Position numbers and translations under genes: made by a program
In this document: one piece after another, positions 34,501 to 44,800 of the stretch
Numbering within the stretch: position 1 is the stretch's first letter
Layout: the number at the start of each line of letters is the position of its first letter
Source of the DNA: Chimonanthus salicifolius
Taxonomy: Eukaryota; Streptophyta; Magnoliopsida; Laurales; Calycanthaceae
Length of the DNA stretch: 64,000 nt
Direction of reading: 5' to 3'
NCBI GenBank assembly: GCA_013350335.1
Contig: CM023540.1
Coordinates: 17,241,828 to 17,305,827 of the forward strand
The notes under the pieces: model-generated
What the model saw: only the letters and a program-made list of their open reading frames with translations
Told to the model about the DNA's origin: nothing
The model's database searches: none

Positions 34501-37500
34501 ACTCGAGATCCCTATTTTGTTTGATCGAATCACCCGTAATAATCGATCCCTCATCAAATACAAAGTACTTTCTCCTCAATAACATGGCACGGGCCTCGTG
34601 GAGCCCACATGGTGGGGTTCAATGCACAGGGATGGGTGCATTTGAAAGATATTTTCAAGATACTGCTTCTCAAAAAAACCAGGCCAATTGGATTTGAAAA
34701 GCCATGACTTTTAAGGGTCCAACTATCAACTGTCAAACTAGAGTCAATTTTGAATGTACTTTTACCAATGGTGAGATCAACTTAGATTGAGTTCAAATTG
34801 GGTAGGTATCCAATTCATGAAAGTAGACGGGTGTGAGAGTTAGTTGAGTGTTCGTAGGGCTTGGTGGGCCGCACATGAGGCTCCAAAAGGGGACATCACC
34901 CATGGGCAATGTTGCCCTAGTGAAATATTTCCAAATATAAATACTATAAATTTATCCTTGCAATTAGAATTCAGCACACACATGTCACTTCCATTAAAAA
35001 TTAAAGTAAATTAAAACTTAAAACTAAGATAGCTGAGTAGTAGCAGCTCCCAGGCACCCCCAAAACCAGATATGAACTCAAACTTGTAGTCCATGTGGAC
35101 TAAAAACTGAGGCCAACTCTTCTGCATCCTATCTCAAAACATTTTTTGAAACATGATATTTTGAAACATACAAGGAATTTTCCAGTCCATTAAGTTGCAC
35201 AATAAGAACCATACCTGGGAGCTTTTTGTAACTGTAGATGTCTGAACTTCATGGGAACTCCCATGCCACTGATTAGTCAACAAAGGATAAGATACAGGTG
35301 CTGTGGAGCTTTGAACTAAAGAGGACTGCATGCTATTAGTTACAGAAGGAAGTGTTGGAAGGTCTTTTCTGGTCACTTTATTACCAGAAGACACAGAAGC
35401 AGAAGGTTCATGTTTTGTTTCAGAAGAAGATGCAGCTTGGACAGTTAAGTCAAATGTAGCCCATCGAACATTTTCTGAGAAAGGATCTGTTGGTGATTTT
35501 AGGTCTATAGAGGTTGCTGAGGATCGTTCATGGGTGACTTCTGCAAATAAACCTATAGATGAATCTGAAGAACTAGCTGGGGGTTGTATAAATGATTGAT
35601 TGAATGGATCCCAATTCACAGTAGCGACAGTGGATGGCTGTGTAGAAGGAAAAGGAGATATCCCTGGCTCATGGATTACGCTATTGAAGTCAGCAAATAA
35701 ATCTATCGTTGATGCTGAAGAAGTTTCCAGGGGTTGTATATATGATGGCTTGGGCTGATCCTGGTTCACTGCACCAGCAGAAGCAGATGACTGCAAAGGT
35801 GCAAAAGAAGATACGCATGCCTGCTTGATCACTGTAGGCTGTTCAGGCTCCGAGACAAGATCCAGTAAACTATCTGAATTAACTGTTTTGAGGGACATGG
35901 AGTTGCCATCGAAGGACCCAACGCTGCCAGAAGATGCAGTTCTCTGATAAAACAAGGGAAAAATTGTCATTCACAACTACAGTGTAATACAGGTTTAACT
36001 TACCTTTTCAAAGCTAACCTGTGTGTTTGTGTTTTAGTTCCAGAAATATATAAGGAAAAGAGCTAAAAGCTGTTACATGATCCACAGCTTGAGGGTATGG
36101 ACATAGTATCCTCTTGCTACAGTTCATTTATACTACTGAAGCCTATGGTCAACTGACACATAAGACTAACATGACAAATATCACAATTGATAGACCATAC
36201 CAAAAAATGATAAAGACATGACCAATTCAAAAATAAATATGAATTAATGCAGTAGTTCATTCTAACATTCTATATTTGCAATATTAGAACTATTTAAGTG
36301 AAGAGGTTTTGGAGAAGTCTCGAGATTGTAGACAACTTCATTCTTCTGGACCAGCAAACAATGGGCTTACTTGTAAAGAATTAACCAATCAATATTTCGC
36401 CCTTTTAATGATATATTAGAACCATGTTTACAACTCTCCAAAATATGTGAATAATTTTGTTACAATGATGATGATGATAATCAATTTGAATGCAAGCATC
36501 ATTGTCATTACCATCACCATGACCAAAATCATTTGCCAATCTAAGTCAGCTTTCTTCTACTAAACTCTCAACCTTATCAACAGTTGTTATATTTCATTAT
36601 TAACATTCATTCTTTTGCCACTCCAGCATTGACAATTTATTTTAAGGCCATCAAAGGGATTGGATTGTTTCAATTGGAGACAATTTTTGGTGCTTATCAC
36701 TTCTTTCATTGTCTAGTACTTCAGATTAACAATCTAGCTCACCAATTGAGAGGATCACTTGAAATAACTCAAAGTATATTCTCTGGTCGAGTATCAGATG
36801 AAGAATACGTAAGTAATGACAAAATCAACTTGATCACTCACATCTCTCTTGGCAGTTGATTCAGAATATGAATTATTTTTTGGTCGCCTCGCATCTTCAA
36901 CTAAGATATCTCGGACAGGTCTCGTAGGAGAGCTGCTAAATCCAACGTCCTTCCGAAAATTAGGTGACTGAGTATCAGATCGGAATGGATCACCTGCACT
37001 AGAAGCCGAGTAATCTGAGACTCTTGCGATGGAACCTTCATTAGCAAACCTATCCTCATACATTTGCTCCACCAAGCGGCCAGGACTAAAACCAAAGCTA
37101 GACATCTTCCCCTCATAATGACCTCGATCTGAACCAGGCTTTCTACTGAGCACCCCACCCTGTCTGCCATAGCGTCGATCTTCGTACTGATTTTCATAAG
37201 GAGGACTCTGAGAATAGGAATGATATGAACTAGCCCGTCGGACATCATCTTCATTGTTTTTATTGCTCTGTCAGAACATGCAAAAATATTTGTTGATACG
37301 GTCCACATTTGCCACTGGCTAGATAAAGAAGGATAATTTGAGGTTGGACAACAAAAGAATAAATACAAAAGAAAACTTCAAGTGTAAACCCTAGTCCATA
37401 AGAAAAATGGTTGTAAAATGATTGCCTGCATATCTCTTGGTGGCTTGTCAGAGGACTTTCCCCCAGCATATTTTTTATCCACATAAACATTCCTTATGAA

Positions 37501-40500
37501 GTCCCGAATTTTGTCAACATTGCTACAAGAAGACAACATGACAAAACATTGTTAAAATGATGACAAGGAGACAATATAGCAATACTTTTCATTAACAAGC
37601 AGTAAACTCTTTACCCGCTATTGGGTAATCTTTGCCTTTGTGTGTCCCAATCCTTCAAAAAGATTTCCCTAGCCCGCTGAAAAGCGTAAAATAAATCTCA
37701 TAAAAACAACAGTTGGCAACACTATTGGCAAAGGGAAAGCAATCACTTAATACGTTCACCTGATTTCCACCTTTCTGAAGAGCATCAACTTCTTGTGAGG
37801 TGAACTTAGCCATTGATACAGATTTAACACGGTGAGTGAACTCACGACTGCATGGTGCAGAAAATAAAAAGGTGTCAAAACCACAGACACCGAAAGTATT
37901 GAAAGAAGCTACAGATATAATTTCAACATCAGTTTTTTTTTTTTTTCGAAAAGGAATTTCATCATCAGTATTAGGAAACCAAGATTGTCATTACTAGATG
38001 TCCTGACAATTCTAAGAAAAAAATTCTCAGAGATAGCAGAAAAAATGAAGATTTAAACAACTACAGTGTCACCCTTGTCAGCAATAACTTGAATGGGCAG
38101 AAAGAGAGAGAAAAAGAGAGATTAAAAATCAGATAAAAAACCATTTCTTAAAATAGGATATTTCAGGCATGACATGCTGCAAAAAATTAAATTTAAGGTA
38201 GACAAATGCTAGCACTACTTCAAAATTAGGATGAAATAAGACAAAACTCATACCCACACGATTATTAACAAGAAAGAAAAATTAGAACAGCTGTTCAAAC
38301 TTAGTTCCTCCTAAACTATAAAGGGACTTTCAATTTGGAAAATATTAAAAAAAAGATATTTGGTAGAATAACATGTGCTAGTTTCATATGGATGCGTATG
38401 CCAAAGTGAAATTTATATGCATAACGCAAGCAGCTCTTGAAGGAGAGCTGGAACTTGACCAGAATGAACCAGGCTTTGGGCCCACTGAACCATAAACATG
38501 CATATGCTAGGATCAGGTCCAAACACAAAATACATTTCAGGCCCAGGCTGTGTTTGGGTCAGGCTTTTCATAGAAATCTTCAGATGTTTTATGTAATAAA
38601 ATACAAACATAACTAAATTAATAACCACACAATAGGGACTGGGCAGGATTTTAGAGGACTAAGCCCCAAGACCAAAATGACTTGGGCTTTCCCCTTCAGG
38701 GGTCAACTCCAAGTCAAAGAAACTCCAGTTCAGGCCCAAGGCAGGTAGGTTGTGTGGCATAGTCATACTCCAAAGCTATGGCTAGACTACTCTGTTGATA
38801 ATTTATAGAAGACTGGAGAACACGAATTTAAAAAATGAATACAAAGACATTGACCAATGGCTACCCATATATATGGACATTTGGGGCCAATGTAATAATT
38901 GGACTGTTAAATTTAGGGACAGATGATCCATAAGTGACCACACCTAATGCATGATTTGGCATACACACAAACATCCATAAGTATGATTCTGTGAGACAGG
39001 GTGTGGAAAGAGCCATAATTGATCACACCATAACCTCTAGAATATATCCAAATTTTCAGACTGTCTAAACTCAACATGGTCAAACAAATTCCTTTTGACA
39101 ATATTTCATCAATGAACAACTTATCCATAATATTTGTAAGCTTCATTGGCTCTTTGAGGAGTGAAAATTCAACTTCCAAAAACTTCATGTCCCATACTCT
39201 GAAAACCCTCTAGAACAAGTTGAATGTGAGGCGAAGTACCACATTGGAAACTTCATATACAGCTTGCATAAAAAATTTGTGGAAATAACAATAACTTGCA
39301 TTATGTAACAGTCTCTATTTCACCAAAGTGAAATAGGTAGAATATACTAGCTGCTTTGACTATTTCAATGTTCATACTAGGCAATGTGAGCCAGAAATAT
39401 GATGAATAGCATATGCTGTGAGCCTGCTCTGTCCCAACAATAACATCTTGAGTACTTCATATTGGTATTACTAGGCTCAAACTCCACCACAGGTACTTAT
39501 ACATCATCACACATAATTAGGATGAATATTTGAAAGAAATCCATCCCACAATTGTTAAGGGCAATTTGAATTACAGGCCATGAGAATTCAATTAGAAAAC
39601 GAACTATCAAATGACATGAATATGATAGATAACAGATGCAGTATCATGGAAGGAGAATATAAACAGTAAATGCATCAAATGGATATGAGTTCTAGAAAAA
39701 GAACATTTAACTAAGAAGAGGCAAAGAAAAGTAAAGTAATACCTTCCTAAAAGTACTTATCCATTGAAGACACCCTTTTCTTTCAGAGAGAGAGAGAGAG
39801 AGAGAGAGAGAAATGTTGAGAACACTTCACATTGAAAACTAATCACGTACTATCTATGAGGCCCACCTTCAACCATGGTGATCAATTGATTGAAAATATC
39901 CATGCTTCCACAGAAGATGTACCATAAACTAGCTTAAATCAATCGCTCTTAGTTTCAAAAACGACCAAGAATTGTGATGCATAGGACATGATGGTGATTG
40001 TCAACGAAAATTGGGTCAAATCAAGTAAGAGTCCAATTCAAAGGGCTAGTGGGTGTGAGGGGAGGAACGAGTGTCATTTGGAACCCTATAAAAGTTCTAA
40101 GGAGTTCTCAACGTAAATACTTCTCAACGGATACCATCATCATCATCATCAAAGGCCGACCCCTATAAAAGTTCTAAGGAGTTCTCAATGTAAATACTTC
40201 TCAACGGATACCATCATCAACATCATCAAAGGCCAAAATCCCAACTTCTCAAACAGATATTTTCCCAAAAAATACATAGCTCCATTCTCACATAAATCTC
40301 CACATTTGCTACCCTTTTAAATTGAAATGTACTCTGGACTACAAAGAGCAATTAGTTATTGAAAAAAAAAAATATCCAAGGTAGATGCTTAGATGTGTTT
40401 TTGCACTAGAAAATACTCCATGCACTTTAACGAGTGTGGACCAATGGATGTACTTCTTACAACAGACATGTGACTCTTGTTGTTAAAAAAAAATTAACCA

Positions 40501-41528
40501 ACACTATGGTGTCCTGTTTTTCTTTCTAACACACCATGATGTGGACAATGAAGAGCAGTCTGATGTGCAGGAGAACCTTATTCAAAATGACAGAAAACCT
40601 GAAACTCCTACCTGGATTTAGATTTTACAATTACCCTACAAACCTACCTAAAATAATTGAATGGAACATTAACAATAAGGCCAATCTACAAACGTTTCAA
40701 TTAACTAAAACCTGATGTGATTTCACAATGTTGTCTCAAATTCATACTGCAAAATCAAAAGTAACATACATTCAAAATTCAAAGTAGTTACAGTAGATTC
40801 AACAATACATTCAGTGACTCTTTATGGCCTGTTTGATATCCAAGAAGTTTTAAGAATTCGTGGATTCCAATTCCAGAAAAAAAATTCAAGCTACCAAATA
40901 TGGTGTTAATCAGGGAAAAGACACTCAACTCCTTCTTGATTGTGTAGTTGCAGTAGTAATTGAATAAGGATTTCCAGGTAATATTTAATTGGTATAATGG
41001 CATTAAGTGGGGCTTTTTAGAGGGGGAAAAATTCAGTATCTAGAGAATCTTACACTGAAGTTCATGAACTCCATCTGTCTTCTTGAATTATAATTTAAAA
41101 AGTAGTTTTTTATGCATGGATTCAAGCAATTGAGAAAATTAAGTAAAAATTAAAATTACAAAAAAAAAAAAAAAATACACTTACTGTATTCCGCTACAAA
41201 CAGTGCATACAAAAGTCCAGAAATTTGTGCAGACATACTGCGGACCCTGCACACAGGAAAAAAAACGATTTTTTCTCCAAAAAAAAAACAGAAATTTCAT
41301 TAAAAAATGAAGTGGTGTATACCTACTCTAAGGGGAAAAAAAATGAAGCCAAGTTTTCTAGAAATTGATTTTCTGTGGAGCTTTCAAGAAATCAGGAAAG
41401 AGAAGGGAGGGGAAGAAACGGAAATTTACGAGGTTATTGCAATTGATGCATCTCCTATTGGGAGGCAGCTTCATGAGGCCTCTGATGATCTTCTCGTTTC
41501 GCTCCTCTTCCTTCCTACTAGTGCTCAT
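23389..41528 (-). CDS. AGD14: ADP-ribosylation factor GTPase-activating protein, AGD14/ZIGA4 type
   Basis: Stimulates GTP hydrolysis on Arf GTPases in vesicle traffic. Thirteen minus-strand exons: 41430-41528, 41185-41246, 37760-37847, 37615-37676, 37426-37522, 36842-37267, 35215-35943, 27082-27222, 26888-26998, 26719-26796, 24007-24136, 23871-23916, 23389-23443; total 2124 bp, 707 aa, all phases consistent. Start MSTSRKEEERNEKII. The ArfGAP zinc finger is C27-X2-C30-X16-C47-X2-C50, followed by GIHR with the catalytic-type Arg55, then REFTHRVKSVSMAKFTSQEV. The C-terminal two thirds is Ser/Pro-rich and probably disordered: DPF motifs (AGDPFRSD, NWDPFNQ, PTDPFSEN), TNPFDLP at 616-622, and a terminal NPFA. 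DPF and NPF motifs bind adaptor ears and EH domains in other proteins (inference here). Exon 7 contains two related blocks of about 45 residues ending IDLFADF and IGLFAEV. Intron 5 appears to use a GC donor; exon 6 could instead end 9 bp later (CAA before GTTGAT), also in frame. Arabidopsis AGD14 is about 650 aa. Confidence 0.93.
24827..24909. mobile_element. Truncated hAT-like MITE, same family as 14801-15304
   Basis: The right end, read inward, is CAATGTTGTCAAACTCGAAT then CGTGCCGTGAATCG, closely matching the right end of the element nested in the LTR retrotransposon. The left terminus and duplication were not found. In AGD14 intron 10. Confidence 0.55.
25104..25470 (-). pseudogene. LINE zf-RVT fragment
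   Basis: The minus strand reads LALVDAFTLKLSSLGIS, then CPLCLQALEGVDHMFLHCSF with the CxxC...HxxxxC pattern of the zinc-binding zf-RVT domain of plant LINE ORF2, then SSHVWSDTLNLFKVKW. Neighbouring frames are broken. Lies in AGD14 intron 10. Confidence 0.7.
25520..25549. repeat. (AG)n microsatellite
   Basis: Perfect dinucleotide run of about 15 units in AGD14 intron 10. Confidence 0.95.
26033..26439. repeat. Tandem duplication, about 215 bp period
   Basis: CAAATTGTGCCT starts copies at 26033 and 26248 (and CAAATTG again at 26440). Both contain ATGGTACATCTTCCTT, CATCAACATGGGACTCATCC and AGCTAACCTATCTACTTAC. Copy 2 is slightly shorter because an A-rich stretch is missing. Intronic, AGD14 intron 10. 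Confidence 0.9.
27900..30440 (-). mobile_element. Degenerate LINE ORF1-like sequence
   Basis: The minus strand around 30270-30170 reads VFFPVKRDVRGKVFAF, resembling the RRM-like domain in plant LINE ORF1. Open but interrupted frames follow at 29113-28630 with Gly/Ser/acid-rich text. No RT adjoins it in the right order, so it is a separate fragment from the RT piece at 30735-31369. Includes the tandem duplication at 28291-28676. AGD14 intron 7. Confidence 0.4.
28291..28676. repeat. Tandem duplication, about 191 bp period
   Basis: Copies begin at about 28291 and 28482 with CTTCTC.AGATTTTGATT; both contain TTATGATAGACC, TTCATCCCTAAATTCAA or TCATCCCTAAATTCAAAAC, CCCTTTTCTTCAAAG and CCTTGGCTC. 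Copies are roughly 80-85% alike by eye. Confidence 0.85.
30509..30735 (-). mobile_element. Possible LTR fragment with primer-binding site
   Basis: On the minus strand TTGGTATCAGAGTTT (near 30520-30506) is an excellent initiator-Met primer-binding site, preceded by a candidate LTR ending near CTACATTAGA. The LTR's far end is lost near the LINE RT piece. No gag follows. Confidence 0.4.
30735..31369 (-). pseudogene. LINE reverse transcriptase C-terminal fragment
   Basis: One long minus-strand frame contains STYLGLPLCIGSPGYSQWES, then ITHKFSKRLASWEGKYLSF, ITLLKAVLSALPIYSLS, MRNFLWGDQEDRRKYHLVRW and KFWTDSWC. This is the conserved post-RT region of plant LINE ORF2. It is 5'-truncated at about 31370, exactly where the gypsy LTR begins. 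AGD14 intron 7, same orientation as the gene. Confidence 0.85.
32459..32686 (+). pseudogene. Gypsy aspartic protease remnant
   Basis: RHDLFQTTCTVQGKLCYLTI, then DSGRSENLIYQRIVDKLKL and HPQPYSIG, is the retropepsin region of gypsy elements with its Asp-Ser-Gly active-site triad. A stop follows at once. Confidence 0.8.
34201..34556 (+). repeat. 3' LTR of the degenerate gypsy element
   Basis: Starts TGTAGGACACGAG right after the polypurine tract and ends CGATCCCTCATCA. The matching 5' LTR ends CGATCCCGCATCA at 31533. Confidence 0.8.
34557..35214. other. Start-proximal part of AGD14 intron 7
   Basis: Between the gypsy 3' LTR and exon 7. Nothing recognised beyond a short GGCACCCCCAAAACCAGA tRNA-like scrap near 35050. 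Confidence 0.3.
39785..39810. repeat. (AG)13 microsatellite
   Basis: Perfect dinucleotide run in AGD14 intron 2. Confidence 0.95.
40084..40235. repeat. Tandem duplication, 77 bp period
   Basis: Two nearly identical copies start CCCTATAAAAGTTCTAAGG at 40084 and 40161, each ending in a CATCATCATCAAAGGCC tail. Recent, as only a few bases differ. Confidence 0.92.
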
Positions 41529-41646
41529 TTTCACCGGAGAATTCCAAGTATCGAACCGGAGAAACTGAAAATTCAAGCTGCTTTGAGAGAGAATTTCTTC
41601 GAAGATCTGAGGCGCAAGGAGAAATCGAGGGCTTTGGGTTAAAAAT

Positions 41647-41781
41647 TTAGCGTTTCGAGAGAGAGAAACAAGATTGGAGACTGGCTGGCAGTGGTAGGAT
41701 TCGAAGCCGGGACAGCTGGAAATTGAGGATTGTATATTCCTTTCTCGAACGAAACATCCAACGGAAATGTGCTGTCGCCAT
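41647..41781 (-). other. Candidate upstream ORF in the AGD14 leader
   Basis: If transcription starts near 41805, the leader contains an ATG at 41781 opening a 44-codon frame (MATAHFRWMFRSRKEY...) that stops 118 bases before the main ATG. It could reduce main-frame translation. Its conservation is unknown. Confidence 0.35.
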
Positions 41782-41833
41782 TTCTTCGTTTTTGCCTCCT
41801 TTTTCTACGCTTTTTGGGAAAGTTTTGGCTCCA

Positions 41834-41841
41834 TTTATATA
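41834..41841 (-). promoter_or_regulatory. TATA box of AGD14
   Basis: TATATAAA on the minus strand, 306 bp upstream of the start codon, next to a CT-rich stretch (41870-41890) that is typical of plant core promoters. Predicted start near 41805. Confidence 0.5.
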
Positions 41842-41889
41842 TTCCGCAGTACCACTGACTAATTTGTAATCTCTCTCTCTCACTGTCTC

Positions 41890-44800
41890 GCTGACTTCAA
41901 TTTACTGAATAAATTTATATATTCAATCTCTTTTTTGGCTTTTTTTATTTTTAAAATCAATAGCCCTTTAATTTAAACCCAAATGCAGTTAGGCGAAATC
42001 GCATACATTGGAGGAACAAGGAAATTAAATAGTACAAGTTCATTCCAAGGACTAAGTTGGTAACTTGTTCAAGATGACTAAAAATGTTTTTGACATTTGA
42101 TATTTGTATTTTTCTAATTAGATTTGATATTATTTAAAAATCTTCATATTCTCTTACTTTTAATATTACAGGAGGATAAATAATAAGATTCTTAAAATAA
42201 AATGTTATTGCGATTCTTTTTATGGACTAGATTTGATGTAGTCGTCAAAACCTATGAAAATCCATTCGAAGAAGATGAGGCCCATTGTATTTAATTGATG
42301 AAATTGAACTCCAATTTTATAATAAAATTTGACAAACGAAAGAGAGGATTTCTATGGGTCCCAATGGGCCCAAAATGGTAGAGAAATGAGATGGAGCATG
42401 TCTTAACATATTATGAGCCTTCGAAGACCCATTTGTTGCATACAAGCTAAGTGGTGAGTCTTTCATGTCACATGTCATGTCATTATCTAGTTGAATGCTA
42501 TGTCATCCAAAATTTCTAAAATTGTGTTGTGGCATCTGACTAAAGAGGCAACATCTAAAGGAGGAGACATACTTCAACAAGACAAGTCTCAAATTTAAAA
42601 GCTAAGATATGTAGTTAGGATTGAACTTGGGAGAATCAAATAAAGCAAGGAGCATCAAGCCAAATCCATCCAAGCCTAGTATAGTTGATGGATGTCATTT
42701 TATATTTTTTAAATTTTTATGTGATGTAATAAATTCACATGTCTAAATGCCTTTGGTGCATCTTCAACTTAAAGGATAGGATTTTAGCAAACTTTAAACA
42801 TGTGGCTCCTCAGTGATAAGTGATAACAACAATTGAGGTATGTTTATTATTTTATTATTCTTATCCTTAAATTTCTCCAATCTTGAGTCTATAAATTAGA
42901 GGGTTCGGCCATTATAATGAACATACAATTGAATTGAAACATTACAATGTCAAGCAAAATTGATTGGTTCTCTCCAAATTTAGAGAGTGTTGTATCTTTC
43001 AGTTATAATTGATTGTGTCTTGAATTATCTTTCATGCATTCATACTATTACAGGTCGAATTTTAATAAATTCAACTCTAACCCATGTTAAAACACATTGA
43101 ACCCGACCCTACTCAACCTGAATAAAAAATCAGATTTAATCAATTCAACTCAACCTGACATGAGTTTGTAATACCATCAACTCAACTTTTAGCCTGACCT
43201 GACCCGACCCAACCCGAGTTGGGTCAGGCCCGACCCAACCCGAGTTTGCAGCCCTAATTCTTGGATACTCCTTCTTCGTCTCTTTCTTATTCTGTGTTTC
43301 CAAATTCCTTCTTTTCTTTCTCTGTTTTTTCTGCATCTTCTTCTTCCCGTCTGAGACGGTGCTCTCGGGTCTCCCTTCTTCTCATTCGTCTTCTTTTCTC
43401 CTATTTCTCTTTCTTCTCCCCCCTTTCTTTGGTACAAAGTCTTTGTTCTTCCTCTGCTACCCAGCTGCAGCCGCAACTCCCAATTCCATCCATCGCCCGT
43501 CCAATCAACCCATAAACCCCCTTCTCCTTGCCGTTCGAATACCAAACACCGTCCCTGCACAGCCTGCCACCGCTCGCCTCCTTGAATCCAAGCCCATTCC
43601 CAACGCCATCAGCCATCCCTTCTCTCACGGTCTCACCCATAGTCGGAATCAAATCCTAGTATCAGTCGAACCTACCATGTTTTGAACCCAGTTAACTCCT
43701 CACTTTCTGCTTCAACGATACTAATAATCCATCACGTCTGCATTGGGAATACCAAGATAATGCATCTGAAAAAAAACTCATGGTTTGAAGTAGTAGTGAC
43801 ATTGGATTAATAAAATAATGGTGAGTGGGTGATGGGACATAATTTAGTGGATGGGTTTATGGGGGACAATGAATGGCATGTGGAGATGGAGGCTTGGGAA
43901 AAGGGGGAAAAGGGATGAAGTTTGGGATTCGGCAGAGATAAATGAAGGGTGGTGGGATCATTGAGAAAGTGAGGCTCGGGTTGGTGGTGTAATAAACAAA
44001 CTAGAGGAAAGGTGGGTAACACAATCCTAAGAATATCAAATTAGTACCAAAATAGAGAGGGAGACGGGGAAGAGAGAGAGCGCTCGTGAGGCATTGGGTT
44101 AGATCGGGTTGGGCTGAAGTCCCTAAATCTGAATCTCAAAATATTTGAAGTCTTTAAATCTGAATCTCAAATATTTGCAGAACCTCTTTTTGCATAACCT
44201 TTTGACCGTATTCTATCTCAGTGACGAATATAATAGTGTCTAACTTTCTGTTCAGATTGGACCAAGGCATTAGACAAAATTTATCTCTCAATTTTTTACA
44301 AGTTTTTGGTACACAACTCGGGTTTACTAGAGGTTCTACGGACACTTGAGACTTAGCATCAAACACTTGCCGAATTTTAGGACATGAGTTTTATTGCTTT
44401 CTACAATTTTTGGGTTGAACATTCAGATTTACTGGAGGCTTTATCTAAGGAAAATTCGAGGCCAGTCATTGAATAATTTATTTTATTTTCCATTTTAAGT
44501 GTTATTTACTTATTTTCTTCGAAAACTTGTCAATTTTGGTGAGGAGATTTAACTACATATTTTAATTTTAAAATGCATTGCATATTGTATTAAACGCTAA
44601 AATTGGAACGTTATTAATTTTACGACAATGATGGGACCCATGGACCTAAAATTGATGAAAAAGATGTGAACAAGACCAAAAAGTGATACCTAACACTATT
44701 TACACTACACATGAGGGATATAGTTGTCAGTTTTGAATACATAACATAAGCATGAAATAGTGTACGGAAACCGAAGCCTCGCCGTCTATAAATAGAGTGT

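Larger units (their letters stand above)
31370..34556 (+). mobile_element. Degenerate Ty3/gypsy retrotransposon
   Basis: A truncated 5' LTR (31370-31533) is followed by a primer-binding site TGATATCGAGCC (31536-31547). A protease remnant lies at 32459-32686. The end of the internal region encodes an LxTRVLFQDRGTN-like tail and a polypurine tract GACCGGGGGACTAA, then the 3' LTR at 34201-34556. The LTRs share TATAAAGTAGTAG and CACACAACTCTxGTCATTATG. No RT, RNase H or integrase is left. An unrelated insert, perhaps a solo LTR starting GTAACGACCC, seems to occupy about 32833-34117. In AGD14 intron 7, opposite orientation to the gene. Confidence 0.8.
37848..41184. other. AGD14 intron 2 (3.3 kb)
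   Basis: Separates the zinc-finger exon from the REFTHR exon. Contains GGCCCAGGCTGTG/GGGTCAGGC-type MITE-like sequence around 38450-38740, an (AG)n run at 39785-39810 and a 77-bp tandem duplication at 40084-40235. Nothing protein-like. Confidence 0.5.

Noticed and set aside
43189..43685. Overlapping ORFs on both strands (Ser/Pro-rich and Arg/Gly-rich)
   Set aside because: CT-rich and GC-skewed intergenic sequence next to MITE-like DNA; no splice-consistent extension or known domain.
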